From Marthasterias glacialis (Eukaryota > Echinodermata > Asteroidea > Forcipulatida > Asteriidae): a stretch of DNA of 64,000 nt. The notes under the pieces were generated by a model that made no database searches, had not been told where the DNA came from, and saw only the letters and a program-made list of their open reading frames with translations. This document shows, one piece after another, positions 32,827 through 47,800 of this stretch; position 1 is the stretch's first letter; the number at the start of each line of letters is the position of its first letter. The stretch spans positions 18,927,938-18,991,937 of the forward strand of contig OU452226.1 in assembly GCA_911728455.2 (NCBI GenBank), written 5' to 3'. The translations under genes were made by a program, and so were the position numbers.

Positions 32827-35800
32827 CTGCAAAAGGAAAATAAATAAAAAAACATGAGAGAGCGTTCAACAAGGTGACGATCATCCCACACGGGCTCCAT
32901 TTCAAAAGCCTGAAAAGGCATTGACCCTCCTACTATCAATGCACTAGACTCAAAACCAACTTAGTCCACAGAATTTCACAAAGTTGTCATTTTGTAGAGT
33001 CTTGAAGAATGTGTAGTAATTTATCAACGTAATGCACTTCCACCCAATTCTACGGCAGATTGTGGAATTTTGAAGAACGTGTGCAAGTAAGAACAAAGAA
33101 AAATCACTCCCACTAACTACCACAGCAGACTGAGGAATTTTGTCGAAAATAGTTCCCTGGCCCCTGAACAGGCCTGATCTATGTTGTACCATGGCCTCTG
33201 CACAAAGCAAGACAACCCCTCAGGTTAACATACACATAAATGTGTTCCTTTTACCAAAGAACGCTGCAGCAGGTGTAAAACACAATGCGGGATGGTAGTA
33301 GTAGATGTTTTTGTTTTACAGGAAAAAAGATATTTTCCTTTGTACCTGATGAATTGTTTTTCTTGATCAGGACTTCTAACAAAAGTTACCAACATCTATT
33401 CAGCCTATTCGGTCTATTCAGCCGGGAATGTCACACAGTGTCCTTTTTTAAACACTTCAAAAGCATGTGAAAATTTCACAAGGAATGCCTGTTTTTGTGT
33501 TCTCATGTGAAAAGGGGATTCCAGTCTAAACTTACGCTCTAGGTCCTTCCTGTTTCCAAATCTTCACTGCACAGTCCCAGGTGCTCTTGTACTTATGTGC
33601 TTCCAGTCCCTAATAAAACAAACAGCGACGGAATCAAACAAAAGGACATTAGAAGCAATCTCAACTAAATGGTCTTACATTCCAAGATAAAAAAAAAATC
33701 TTTACTATCCTATACAGTGATATTCAATTCATATTGTAGATATTCAGTTTGTTATTAAAAAACATTAAAAAGGCATATGAAGTAGTGTATAAAGTTATAG
33801 ATCAATTTCTGTAAGTAATTGAATGCACAGAAAACAACACAATTTTACATCTATGTTACCAGAAATAATAATAATCCAAGAACTTATAGCATTCTATATA
33901 CACAAAGGTATCAGTACATAAGGAAGAGATTACACAATAAGGAAGAAAAAACAAAATAATGCAATACAAAAACACACAACCGTTATGAAAATGGAAAAAT
34001 GAAATATGCATGTATGATGCAGGCCTCGATCTTAAGAAAAACAGGGGGCAGGCCTTTGCTGGCCAAATCAGAGAAATTGTGCAAGGGTGATGATATATAC
34101 ACAATGTGCGTGTCACAAAGCAAAATTGTACAGAAGGGTACATGGACTTGACATCTTCAAAGCATACAAATAACAAAATAACTCATTGCAAAATCACCAA
34201 ATAAGTATTGTAGACAAAGTCCTGAACATGCAATAATTAAGATGACATTAGAATATCAACACACTGAAGAAAACAACAAAATATAATACAATGTACGCAA
34301 TGAGTTCAACCGGTAGGTCAAGTTTCTTGTCATTCAATAATGCAATGCAATGATAGAATGATTTATACACTAATCCCAGCAGCTTGTTCCTGGTGGTTTA
34401 CACCACTGCAGCAATGGCCGCCGTACGTGCGCGCGCGACGAGACAATAGTGCGTTAGCCGCGCACATGTACCAATCAGTACGGAGGACTCAAAGTGCATG
34501 TGCGTCGACGCGCGCATTCTGAGGCCATAGCTGCGGTGGTGTAAACACCCATGAACGACTTGCTTGGATTAGTGTATACATTTGTAGACTCAATCCTGCA
34601 TAATACAAACACACTACAATACATGGATATTCCCACCTGGACATTATGAAATTTTCATGGAAAACAAATAACACAGTCAATGCAGTGCACTGCTAACTTT
34701 TCAAATTGACCAGCCAGCAGATATTTTACCTGCCAGATAATCGGATATACAAGCATCACAAAATTGCATTATCAAGAGCTGCATAAATACCATTATCTCA
34801 AGTTGCAAGCAGAGGTGGTTTCATAAAAAGAATACATGTAGCAAGATTCCATTAATACATGCATACTAACACGGGTAATGCCATTTACAAATGACAGCAT
34901 TTTAATGAGTGCCTGGCAGACATTCAAAAAGAATATCGATATTGCCAGCAACAGGAAGACAATTTTTCATTTTTTCACCGGCCCAGAGCTGACGTTAATC
35001 AGTAGGGCAGGTGTTAAAAGCTACCCCCTGCGATGAAGGGTGTTCACATCAGTAAGGTGGGTAAACAGCGTGTCTTTCATAATGTTGCCTGGGTTTCGCA
35101 TTGTACTTGTAATGACATTCAAGCTGAGGAATTATAACAAAAGGGGCAATAGGTCCACGATTGCTATCATGTAGGGAAACAATGGGGTCCACGTTTGCCA
35201 GGACAAAGAATTGAACAAAGGGTGGGGGGTTCACGATTGGAGGCCATTGTAACATGTAGCTTGGGTAGCGTCCTCTAGTTTCAAACCGAAATCCTATTCA
35301 AGCAAATCTTACCTGCATTCTGGTCTTAATGACGTCCAGTGGGGTGTTACCAAACACACTAGCCGCCCCAGCGAAGCCTCCCATCATTGCTGTGATCAGT
35401 GGGTTGATGTACTTGTTGGGGTCTCCGCCGCGGTACCACTCTCGTAGAGAGTCCATGACGAAGAACCGGATGGCCTGGTTGCTGCCTTGCTTCATGATGG
35501 TTGCCGTCAGGCCCTGGTAAGTGCCACGGAAACCTGGAATGTGGATGACACAATAACGTGGATACACAACGTAACTTTGCACTGTCCCAACCAATGAGAT
35601 GATTTTGGGAAGATGTGTATTAGGGTTTACTAGGTGATGCAGTGCAATCTGCTGCCAACTATGCCTGAAAACACTGAGGCGAACCCCTTCTCTTGACATG
35701 AGCTGGGTTTCTTCAACATGCATTACACAACACACCGGACCGACGGCTTTACGTCCCATCTGAAGGACAAAGGGCGGTCAGGTTGGCGTAGCGGTACTTT

Positions 35801-38800
35801 CCTCGCCTTTCACCTCTGGTGTACCCGGTTCGAATCCCGCCAGGGGTCACTATGTGGATTGGGTTTCCAGTCCCTACCTGATTGCGTGGGTTTTCCCCCG
35901 GAGTATTTCTCTGGGGTTTTCCTCCCACATCTATAACTGAATATTTCTTCATCATCTTCTACCCAACAGGTTTCTTCAGGCTTGTGAGCTACAATGCAAT
36001 ATGCGCTTTTGAGGAATCCTTGGTTTCATCACCAGAAATATATAATAATAATAATAAAAAGCAATAATGGTTGAGTGACTTGCTTAAGAACACAAGTGTC
36101 ACGACCGGGATCTGAACCCACACTCTGCTGATCAGAAACACAAGAGTTTGAGTCCGGTGCGCGAGATTGCTCAGCCACAACACATTAGGTTTTCCGTATT
36201 ATTAAAAACTATTCCCTGATAAATGGTGAATGAGTGAATGAGATGACTCAGAAAACAAACCTTGTTCTTTGACAATTTCCCTGACTCCATGAAGGAAGCC
36301 TTTGAATCTTGGCTTGGGCGACGTCTGATCGTTGATGAACTTCACTTTGATCGTCTCCATCGGAGTGACAGCCAGGATAGCCTCGCTTACCCCAGCCCCC
36401 AGGCCGCATAATAGACTACCAGTTTTACTCAATGAACCATTGTGTCTACTCCTCCAATGGTTCTTGAAGAATTCATTAGCACCAAACCTGTGAAATGAGA
36501 AAGAAGGGAGCTGGATTAAGTGACATATAGTTAGAAATATTATTATAATTTTCTCTTTTTGGTAATGACCAAGGGATCCTCAAAAGTGATGAGCACTGCA
36601 GCCCAGTGCCCTGAAGATACCTACGTAGAGAAGACGATGAAAATCTGTCGGTTTTAGATGTGGGAGGAAATCCCCAAATGGAGACAAGGCATGCAACCAG
36701 GTTAGGGACTGAAAACCCAATCTACGTGCAAGGCCCTGGTCCGGGATTTGAACCGGGGTCCACAGAGGTGAGAGGCAGGGAAGAAACTTTTGTTCTTGTG
36801 AGGGCAAGGCAGTTTTTAAAGGGATCATCAACGAGGGCAATTTGTACTGGAACTCTTCAAGTGGGGCATCGAGGCAATGACCAGTGGGCTTAGAGGCAAT
36901 TACCTCCATTGCCTCCATGTAGTGTGACCATAATTAAAATCAAGTAACCCTCGAAAGTGCATTGCACTGTGATGCGAGGAGAAAATGTTGAAGAAACCTC
37001 AATTTTTAGATGCGGGAAGAAGGGTGCTTTTCGTTATGAGAGGCAATGTTTTTATTTTCTATTGCTTTGAGGAATCTTTGATTCACACTGCGCTATATAA
37101 ATGCTGTTTTTATTATTATTAATGTAAAAAAAAACAACAAATTTTTTATTCAATTAATCATTCGTTTTTTAATATTTTGCATAAAAGAGCTTTTAAATAA
37201 TTACTATTGTACCAACAAATCACTATTATTGTACCAAATTTAACTCTTAGAATTTGGTTGTTACTACCCCTTCTAGAACAATCCGCTGCATTTGGTGCTC
37301 GATATGTGGCAGGGTGTACCCCCACCCCCTCCTATTGTGTCTTCATTGTGTTCTGGGAATCTCAGGAATTCTTTTGAGAATTTTAGGGTGCTTCTGTACA
37401 AGAGAGGAAGAGTGTGTTAGAGAATGGAAACATTTTTTTGGGGGGGCCTCCCTCTGCCACATATTGCGCATGGTATAATCTGTTGGACATCCTGATGCAG
37501 AGGAAGTCAACTGGATTGGCCCTAACTGGGGCTAGGTGTTACTTAAGTTGTTTATAACAGTTTTAGCAGGCCTTGAAATGTCATCATGGAGACAGCATGG
37601 CCGTTTCATTTCACAAAGGTCACTTCCATTGAAATATCTTACAGGCCGTGGGGAAACTTTTGAAGGGGGCACCAAGGTCAAGCCCCCCATGGCCTCCGCG
37701 TAATTCCACGGGCAGATTTCACAAAGAGCCAAGATTGATCTTAATATGTGTATCAATCTTAATTACCGAGCAAAAAATGTGATGTCATAATACAAATCAC
37801 TATGGTGATATATGCAACTCACCTTAAGATGAATCTTAGTGCTTTGTGAAATCGAGCCCTGGTCGGTTTTAGATGCATACTTTTTTTTTTGTGGCTTACC
37901 TAATTGCAGCTTTTGGAATTGAGCCGTAGAGTAGAGGACTAAGCCCCCTGTATAAGCCAAAGAACCCATGGTGTTGTACGGTGTGCTTGACGCAGTGAAT
38001 GGGACCCCGGTAGAGAGGCTTGGCCGACCGCTCATCCAGCTGGAGCTGGGTCTTGACATACTCTGTTGGGAATGTGACGCAGATCTCAATACCTCCAGCA
38101 ATGCCACCTGTTAATCAGATCAAACAAAAGGCGACTATGTTGAAATGTGTAAGCACACTATTCAATGAAAACTCAGTTAATTCAAACGATTATTGCAGGA
38201 AAGAAAAGAAGACAAAATAAACGATGATTCAGGGTTCTCCCCAGGATTTTTGAGAACTGTGGGGCATTCTGGACCCAAATTTTGAAAGTGTGGCCAAAGC
38301 AGGTCCTTGCAATCTGGAGTATTTAAAATGGTCTTATGTTAGGATTTTTGTGAAGTTGATATTAAAATCTAAAAAAAAAAGAATTATTATTATTGTTTGT
38401 TGTTGTGCGTATCGGCTAGAATGTCTGCGTACTGGCCCGTAATTTGCACGTATCAGCCCGATACGCTAGTTTGTGCATGGGGCGAGACTTAGCAAACTGT
38501 ACAACTTTTTGCGGCTGAAATGTGCACCAACTGACCTCCATGTACTAAAGGATGACCTAAGAGAAGAAGAGACCAACATGTAGGCCCCATTTCATGGCTC
38601 TGCTTACCAAGGAATTCTGCACTTAAGACCCATAGAATAACGTGCTTTGCACGGCGCCGTGAGCTCAGAATTCTTTCGTAAGCAGCACCATGAAAGGCCC
38701 TCGTAAGGGGATGTTCATTATTTGCAAAGTCTTGGGAAAATTGTACGTCTATCTACATGTATACTACATTTGGGGTTTACAATACCGGTATCTATAGGGA

Positions 38801-41800
38801 CATTTTCATTTGCAGGCCTGGACTTTCATCTTTGAGGGGGCAAGGCCATTTTCACTTTGCAAAGGAAATTTCCATTGAAAAATCTCAAAGTTAATGGGAA
38901 ACTTTTGAAGGATCACCAAGGCCAAGACCAGGGCAACAGAGGCCATGTGTAATTCCAGGCGTTTATTTGAACTGTAAGACAAGACAATTAAAGAAGAAAT
39001 GCATTTTACAAAAGTCACATTACAAAACTTTAAATTTGTTATCGTACAAATAAATTCCAATGGACCAATAGAGTAATTTTTGTTAAAAACACAAAACAGA
39101 GGACAGTTTTTTCATTGTGCTTAAATAATTGTCAATCTTGTTAAACCATGGTTCGACTAAACTTTGGAATACTGCTGTATTCCAAAGTTTAGTCTTGGTG
39201 AATCTCAGGGTCATAAACATTAATTTTTGATTAAAATGCCCATAACAAGAGTGCTGAAAAGGAATACACCAGTAGTCATTGTGTTAAGGTCTTGTTTAAA
39301 TAAATAATTTCAAATGCAAACTACAGTTTTAATTGGCCAGAAGTGCAACCCAAAAGAAAATGGTGCACCTCCTCAGCCTACATGTAGCTCCCCTAACAAT
39401 TTACTTTAATTTGGCCACTGATTGCAAGTGATGCAATGCAATAACCCCGCCCCCCCCCCGATATGAGAGAACTGACATTTATGACTTGCAGAATTTTAAA
39501 CAGATCTCAACAGCATTATCCATGGTATCCCATACACATACATACTCTTTCACTAGTCCTTTATCATTGGATTGACCCAATTCCCTTCAGAATTCTCTCA
39601 GAATCAATGGCCCTTTTTTTAGTGCACACAAAAGACTGCGAAGGTCATCTATGTTATAGCCAATCAGAAGCCGCACAATGCCACACACCCACAACTAGCT
39701 AGTGAATATTCAGAAGGGGCGCGACTGTTTAGTAGCTAAACCGGCTCTGTGCTGCAAACAAACAGTGGGCAAGATCCTGTTTGAGAATGATTTAATACTA
39801 CTTGTCTACATACTGTAAGGGATCCGCCCAGCATCCACCAGAAGGTGGGGGGAGACAACTGTTCACTAAACCCAGAGACAAAATAATGACTCAATGTGGA
39901 AACAAAAATGCAGGCACTCATTTTGTTTTTTCCCCCAAAGGGGAAAAATTAACAAATACATAAGTCAATTGACAAGATGAAAAAGGGGCATTACAATTAA
40001 ACATAATTGCTGGCTGGGTTGAGGGAGACCTTAGGACACTCCACAAATAATTAATAAATACATGAATATAACATTACCTTAACATCATGAACATGGTCGG
40101 ATGACATGCATCTAAAAGATTATACAGAGATAAAAAGGGCCAAACACTATCTGTGCTTGTACTACACAGACAGAGCCTTTAACAGTTTATACGTTGTACA
40201 TTGAAAATGTAGAGCTGTTGATTGACCACCTAAGTCCCAAGCCACAGTTCTAGAATGCCACACCTAGGCTAAGTGCCTTAGTTTTATACCCAAGTAGGTA
40301 ACTCTTTGTTACTGTAATGTACTAGTTTTCCCTAAATTGGGATACAAACAATGTGAATTTACATTCCTTGCAGCAGGCCAAGGGTTGCTGACAAGGGAAT
40401 GGTAAATAACTCATAAACTGGCCACCTTATTTGGCATAATAATCCACATTACTTGGCATATTAATAGGCTACAACCCAGAGTGTGGGATGTAACACAAAG
40501 ACGTTCACTGCAGGTGAGAACAGGTAAACATTCTTTAAGTAAAAAAAAAAAGGCATCTAAATAATTAATACTGATCATGATCAAAGCTACATTAACATTC
40601 CAAGAATGGAATGCTGGAAATCTGGAGCTTGGAGTACTCATTTGGTGCTGGATATGTGGCAGGGTGTACCCCCCTTCTTCATTGTATTCTGGAAATGTCT
40701 GCAGAATTCTTTTGAGGATTTTAGGGGGGGGGGTGCATTTGTACAAGAGGGGAAGAGTGTGTTAGAGAATGGGAACATTAGGGGGCCTCCCTCTGCCACA
40801 TATGGTATAGGATTAGGAGTACTAGCTATAAAAGAGGAATGTTCATTACAATACCCATGCATTCACACTGAGTTACAATGAACTAAATAGATGAAGATAT
40901 GCACAACCTACACAGTGTTATTACCAAAGTCATTAGTGACAATTTTTGAACAAGAATAACAACCAGGTTAAAAAAATAAATATAATTGCCTGCATGAACA
41001 GCAAAATGTTCTTTAAATGTGCCTTAAAATCAGCCAGAGAAAGTCTGTGTGCACGTACAGTATGCATTTCATTGGCCTACCCACATGTAGCACCAAGCAC
41101 ACAAACTACCAATTCGAAGTAACTAAATGAAATCATTTTAGTGTTAAAGACGACTTCCGGTTGAATACCAGCATTAATAACAACATTGTTATTGTTGTAG
41201 CTACACAATTATGTGTAATCTCAACAGCCTGGTACCCTGTTTGCATAAAACCCAAGCTTGGATCAGTTTAGAGTATTTAGCCCCTTTTGAACAATGTCAC
41301 TGTAAACCTTACACGGTCCATGCAGCCTAACAGGGAGCACCAGTCTCAAACTGGTAGGACGATCACAATTTTACAAACACATGGGAATGCGTAGGGCCTA
41401 CACACAATGTACAAACACATGGGAATGCGTAGGGCCTACACACAATGTGTGCCTTTTATAGCATTTTTTGACCAGTGTGATTAATACACCTGTGTTTATC
41501 CCAGGCACAGAATCTCATCATCGAGGTCATTTCCTTTGTTGACCTGGTCCCCATTTCCTGCCTCTGCTTAAATCGTGGTTTTCTGCAGTTACAGAGTAAG
41601 TGACAAAACATGTAGACTTGTTCTGGTAGCTGTGTTATCTAAAAATCCAGGAAGGCACACATGCACAGGCAAAAAGTCATTGCTGACCTGTGTCTGCGAT
41701 GTGTCTATTCTGACACACAAAGAGGTCGGATTCAAGTCCATTGGTGAAAAGCTACACAGATTAAAAAACATCAGCTTGACCATAGACCGATCCATTAGGC

Positions 41801-44800
41801 CCCGGCTTCTAACGTATTGACCCATCATAGCCTTGACAACACCACTGAAAGTCCCACAAATGTCCGACACGTTAAAAATCCATTAGAAAAGTAAACAAAC
41901 CGCCGCCATTGTTCTGACACACAACAATACACACAACTGTACTTAACTTTTGTTTAAATAGCTTTAATTTTTTTTGTATTTCTGGTGGTTCAAATCCCAC
42001 AGCAGTGGTCCTTGTACAGTCATGTACAAGTGGTTTAACAGACTTGTTCCTGTCTGCATCGTTCTTGGGACTCAATGCACTGCTCGAAAGGCCGCAAAAC
42101 TAAATCCACACCGTTCACAAAAACCATGTCTGTGTGTGTATCAACCGAACCACCGCTGCGATCGTGGCAAGAAAGTCACGCCATGTGCTGTTGCTAGGTA
42201 GTTGCTAAGATAGGCGGGCTTAATGGATCGGTCTATTCATAAGGATCTTCAACAGTTTGATAAATGTCTTCTTCTTTGACATTTTTTGCCTCGTTCAAAT
42301 CAAAACAAAGTAAAACAAAACAAAAATTCCAACAAGATCAGTACAAGATTAAATAGCCAAACTGAAATACCCCACACAAACTAAAAGCACAAAGAAAACA
42401 ATTGCAAAACGAAAATTGTGAGAACAAAAAATATATTTTAAAAATATTGCAACGAATGGGCACCTGAGATAAAAACACTTGCTCTTGTGGATCTCCAGAA
42501 TCACTCAGTCTGAGGAATATCGGCGTTTGAATTAAAGCATAACACCATTAAGGTAATCAACCTAATTTTCTTGAGTGAATTAAATTCATGTCGTTCGCTG
42601 ACGTCCGCTGCAGGCTGTTCAGACTCAAGAGTGCTATGTGTAGCAATGCAGAAACAAATCTGTACATTTTTTTCGGTTGGATTGAAGCACTGCCGTCAGA
42701 TCCGACTGCTGTGCAATCCCTGTGCATTTATGAACATTCATTGATTTATTGTGGCAGACTTGTCTAGAACATGCAGCACATGATTTCTTTATGAATGAAA
42801 ACTTTATACAGACACTATGCAACTTTGTAATTTGCAAAAAAAGAGAAACGGCCAAGTACACAAAACTGTGTTAACTGATCAGCTGAAAAGATGCATGCCT
42901 GCAAATCTGATGCCTTCCCACAAAAATGTTTTTATTGAATGTATATGTTTGGTTTGAAAAGCTCTAAATATACAATCTGGAGCATTTGAAATGGTTTTAT
43001 GTTAGGATTTTTGTGAATTTGATATTAAAATCTATAAAAAAAATAATAAATAAAAAATAAAAATTTTTTTTTTTGGCATATCGGCCTGTAATTCGGGCGT
43101 ATCGGCCCGATACGCTAGCTTGTGCATGGGGAGACCCCTGTGAATGTTGGCAGGTCATTATGTGCTTCAGTGACTAAAAAAAAATTAACAAATGAATAAA
43201 GCATGGCGCAATGTATTCATTACAAAGTTCTACTTTCTCTGTGTACATTTACTTCCAAACAAATAATTTGGAGCATTCTACAATGTACAATAATGGAGCA
43301 TTAAAAGATGCTAGTCTGATTTTTGGCTGATTTGACCCCAAAATTTTGTTTAAAATTTTAAATGGCTATTTCTACATGTATAGGTTAACAGTTATAAGCT
43401 TTCATTAAGGTATTGTACAAACAAATTGGCCATTGTATGTGGTATTTAATTAAAACCTAAAAATTAATTTTTGTCGGGATCTGGACATTGTCTCACGCCC
43501 ATCAGCCATGTACATGTACATGTACGTAAACAATTTGGCACGTTACATGTAGTGCATTGTCCATGGCATCATGCAAAAGATTTTACATGTTTTTCGTTTT
43601 GAAACAACTTCATCTGTCAAAATTCGTTCAGAGAAAAAAACTCTTTAAAAACTTTTCTTTCAGTGAAAAATCGGGCCATGATGCAACTTTCATACAGAGT
43701 TAGTTCAAATCAGCATCCGTAGTTGTTACACATGTATTGGTTAAGTCCAATTTGCTACATTCATACCGTACTAACGATTTACTTTGACACTTCCCACACA
43801 ACTGTAATTCCCTTCCTCTGCACATAAATAATTAGTTGACCAGACGATTCTCTTGTTTACATTCTGATGACAATTTTCCTCTAGGCTACCATATGTACAT
43901 TATGCATGTTTGTGTACATGAGCACGCCAAAATGAAATCAATATACCCCAGCTGTTTAGTGAAAAAAAACACAGAGTGGATTCTCCTTAAAAACAAACAA
44001 ACATCTTGTTTGGTTGGGTTTTTTTTGGGGGGGGGGGTTAGAGTCTCTAATTATGGAAGCATCTGTGGGGCCACATTTACAAGTATTTCACACAGGATTT
44101 GTTATCTTTGGACTCTGAACTTACTTAATTACTTTTAAATTTCATTTGGAACATGTGTTTTTAAAAATAGAATTGTAGGCCTTTTATTTGTTGTACACAC
44201 AAAGCTTTTTGCCCTGATCAAACAATTTTGACAAATGTTTTCAAGAAAAAAAAATCTAACGAAGTAGATTAATCTGTGTGGGCCTGTGAATATCTTCTAC
44301 TTCATTATTTACTGCAGTGTCATTTCAAATTCACACAGATTCCTACACATTTGCATCTCATAACATGCAATGCTCATACCAGCAGAAAATGACACCACCA
44401 ACAATTTGTTCACTTTTAGTGTTGAAACAATGTCTCATGATACTGTACGTACGTACGTACATTGTACACTTGTATCATCGTCATCTAGCTGTCTGAACCA
44501 AGATCCCATTCACCATGTCATGCCAAGAGTCTATGATTCTCATTATGTTTGGAAGATCCTCTATTTCAAATTTTGTGTCTCTGCCACTCATGTCAATGTA
44601 GTCAAATAGGCCTAGGTCCTTCATTAGGGCACGAAAGTCTCCAACATAAAACATCGGGTATGACCTATTCTTCAGCATGACCTCCATTGTCAAATTTATG
44701 CACCGTACTGCATGTAAATCAAAACCCAAAATACTTTCAACTGATTTCTAGTTCAAGTCTGTTGTGAATCTCGCGTAAATTTTTATTGCACAGCCGCAAA

Positions 44801-47800
44801 CAGTTCTTAGCTAGGATGTTGATTGAAGAGTAAGATCTGTCGGGTTTAGAAAAAATACTTCCAACTGATGTCTCTTTTAAGTCTGCTGTTTGTCTTGCAT
44901 AAGAGTAAGACCCTGTCGGGTTTAGAAAGAATACTTCCAACTGATGTCTCTTTTAAGTCTGCTGTTTGTCTTGCATAAATTTGTATTGCACTGAGCCGCT
45001 ACTGTATTTCAATTCCTTGCTGAGGATGTTGATTGAAGACCGTGCCCAGTTCAGACGGATGAGTGGAGAAATGCATCCAGGCAGCTCAATCCTGTTACCA
45101 GAGTTAATTTACGACGGGAATCTTATCAACCTTAATGCAAATAGTCTTTTTTTTATCATATTGACAGCTAGAGGTCACTGGCAACTGATATTCAAGACTA
45201 GACTAACAATCTACGGTTGAGAACTTGCCATTTCTGCCGATCACGATCATGTCATACGCTCAATGCATGTTAAAGTGCACAGTTTACCACATTTATGCAA
45301 AGCTAGAACAGGTGCACCAATACTCTGGTTTCTCCTATTTGTTAATTTAAATAATTTGCAATAATTGATGTATGTTACTTTTCAATGCTTTCATATAAGT
45401 TTTTTTTTATGGGAGTTTGTACTGAATTCATACAGCAGACATTGTACCACTATGGGACATTCGGGTTGGCTCAGTGGTTTCTTCCCTGCCTTTCACCTCT
45501 GTGGAACCCTGGTTCGAATCCCAGACAGGCCTGGCATGAGGCTAGGGTTTTCAGTCCCTACCTGATTGCTTTGGTTTTCCCTATCTGGGGTATTTTCTTC
45601 CCACTTCTAAAACTCACATTGCTTCATTATCTTCTATACAGGTATCTTCAGGCCTACATGTAGGGGACATAGTGCTAGTTGCTTTTCAGGGACCCTTGGT
45701 TTCATTACCAGAAAGACATAATAAAAATGATGGGCGTTTATGTGTTGTACGAACATCCCATGTAAACATACAGTAAATAAGTTTTGGAAGTAAACACTCC
45801 ACAGTACAATCTTCTAGAATTGTAAACGTGTGTTTATGTTTGCTCTTTTCAAATGTCTACCCAGATCCAAGAAATGTATTCAGGTGCTCGTGCACACCAA
45901 CTGTACAAATGTAGTTTTTGTAATGTACCAAAACTAAGTTAAAAATAATTATGAAAATAAAACCCCGTAATAGCTTTGTGTATCCCAAATTAAACAGCAC
46001 AACTGTTTCACAACAACCTGGAAGACAACACTGTATTTTGGTCAAATCTACTGTTTTACGTGGAAAAAGATAACATTGGAATTTAAGACGCTTGGTTGTC
46101 TAAACTGTTTAAGAACAGGCCTGAAGTTTACATGGAGGCCACAGAGGTTACTGGCCCTGGTCTTGGCCTTGGTGCCCCTTCAAAAGTTTCCCACAGATTT
46201 TCCAATGGAAGAGCCTTTGCAAAATGAAAATGGCCTTGCCCTCTAATGTAACTCTCGAAAGATGAAATTCCAGGCCTACAAGAATGAATCCCGCCCCAGG
46301 CACCTGTGGATTAATTTACTTCCCGCCAGTCTCATCAAAATCAGAGCTCAGTGTGCCATGTAAAATGTACACTGTACATCAGTTATGGGGCAAATCATAA
46401 AAATACACATAATTATTGGAATGACTGTACTTCTTCCAGAGGATGATATATTTATTGTCTACAGTCTGTGTGAGCTTACATGTATAGGCCTACTGAAAAT
46501 AAAATTCTCCTCGATGAGCGGGAGCTGTGCAGCACCATCACTTTGTAAATTTTGGGAGACTAATTTGAACAACTAGGGTACAATATGTAGAACATCATGT
46601 TGGTTTAGCAGATGGGTGATGCACCATGTAACGATTCTGGTGTAGGGTTACATTCACTTTGTAACCTGAACAGTTTCTGCCTTCGTGCAAATTGCGATGC
46701 AGAGTGACTCACCTAATTAATTGATTTTCACTGGGTATTTTGTAGAAAAAAAAGGGAAAGAAACTGTAGGCATAGCAAGTTGCAACAACCAATGGGTGTA
46801 GTTTTAGATTATCAGGCCTGGAAATACACACAGGCCACGGAGGCCATGGCCTCTGTTGCCCCGTTCTTGGCCTTGGTGCCCCTTCAAAAGTTCCACATAG
46901 ACTTAAACAATTTTCCAATGGGTGTGCCCTTTGGAGTATGAAAATGGCCCTGCCCTCTCAAAAATGATTTGTGCATTTATGCCAATGTTGAAACTAACTG
47001 AATACAAAATGCAAAACAGGCCTGTTACTTCACTGAGGCAAAGGAGGCAATTGCCTCCATGCCCCTGGCAATGTGTCCCTGTAAAGAACAACACAAACAG
47101 CATGCAAGTTGGTTTTAAAAAGATCTGAGCCCAATTTCATGGGGCTGCTTACTGTGAAATTCTGTGCTTATGCCCTGCCACGGCCCTAGACCCAGTAACT
47201 GGGGCGCTGTACTGCTTTTTTTTAGATTTTGACATTATCTATCGGTAGTACGACCGATAATGTCAAAATCTTTAAAAAAAGGAGTACAGGGCCCCAGTTA
47301 CTTGGTCTACCACGGCCCATAGAAGTATGCGCTTTACAGGGCACAGAATTCCACGCTAAGCAGTGCCATGAAATAGACCGATCCATTAAACCCCGCCCCC
47401 ATATGTGTTGACCAATCACAGCCTTGGGTAGCCTACGCCACCGAAAGTCCGACAAACGTCTGACACGATAAAAATCCTATTGGATAATGTAAACATGCGT
47501 GCGCGTACTTATAGCGCGCGTTCATGGTACGCACATGGTACTGCCCTCGTGTACAGTGGTGATGTAGCCAATGCTGTGATTGATCAATATGTTTAGTGGG
47601 TGTGGCTTAATGGATCGGTCTATATAATGTGTTTGATAATGAAATTCCTTTTACCTGGACAATTCAAAGGTTACCCTATCAAATAAATTACAATCATGTT
47701 AAATGTAAATCATTGATGGGTTATGTGTGTCACTGATATTGATAATAAATTAATAATACATTGACTCTCTACCATGTCTACACTGGCCTGTTCATAACAA

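Noticed and set aside
37763-38107. 114-codon minus ORF ([10 protein letters not shown]...)
   Set aside because: Shadow frame of SLC25A1 exon 2.
44481-44729. Coding exon on the minus strand inside SLC25A1 intron 1
   Set aside because: Protein-like composition but no known family, no acceptor/donor pair in frame, and next to tandem duplications.
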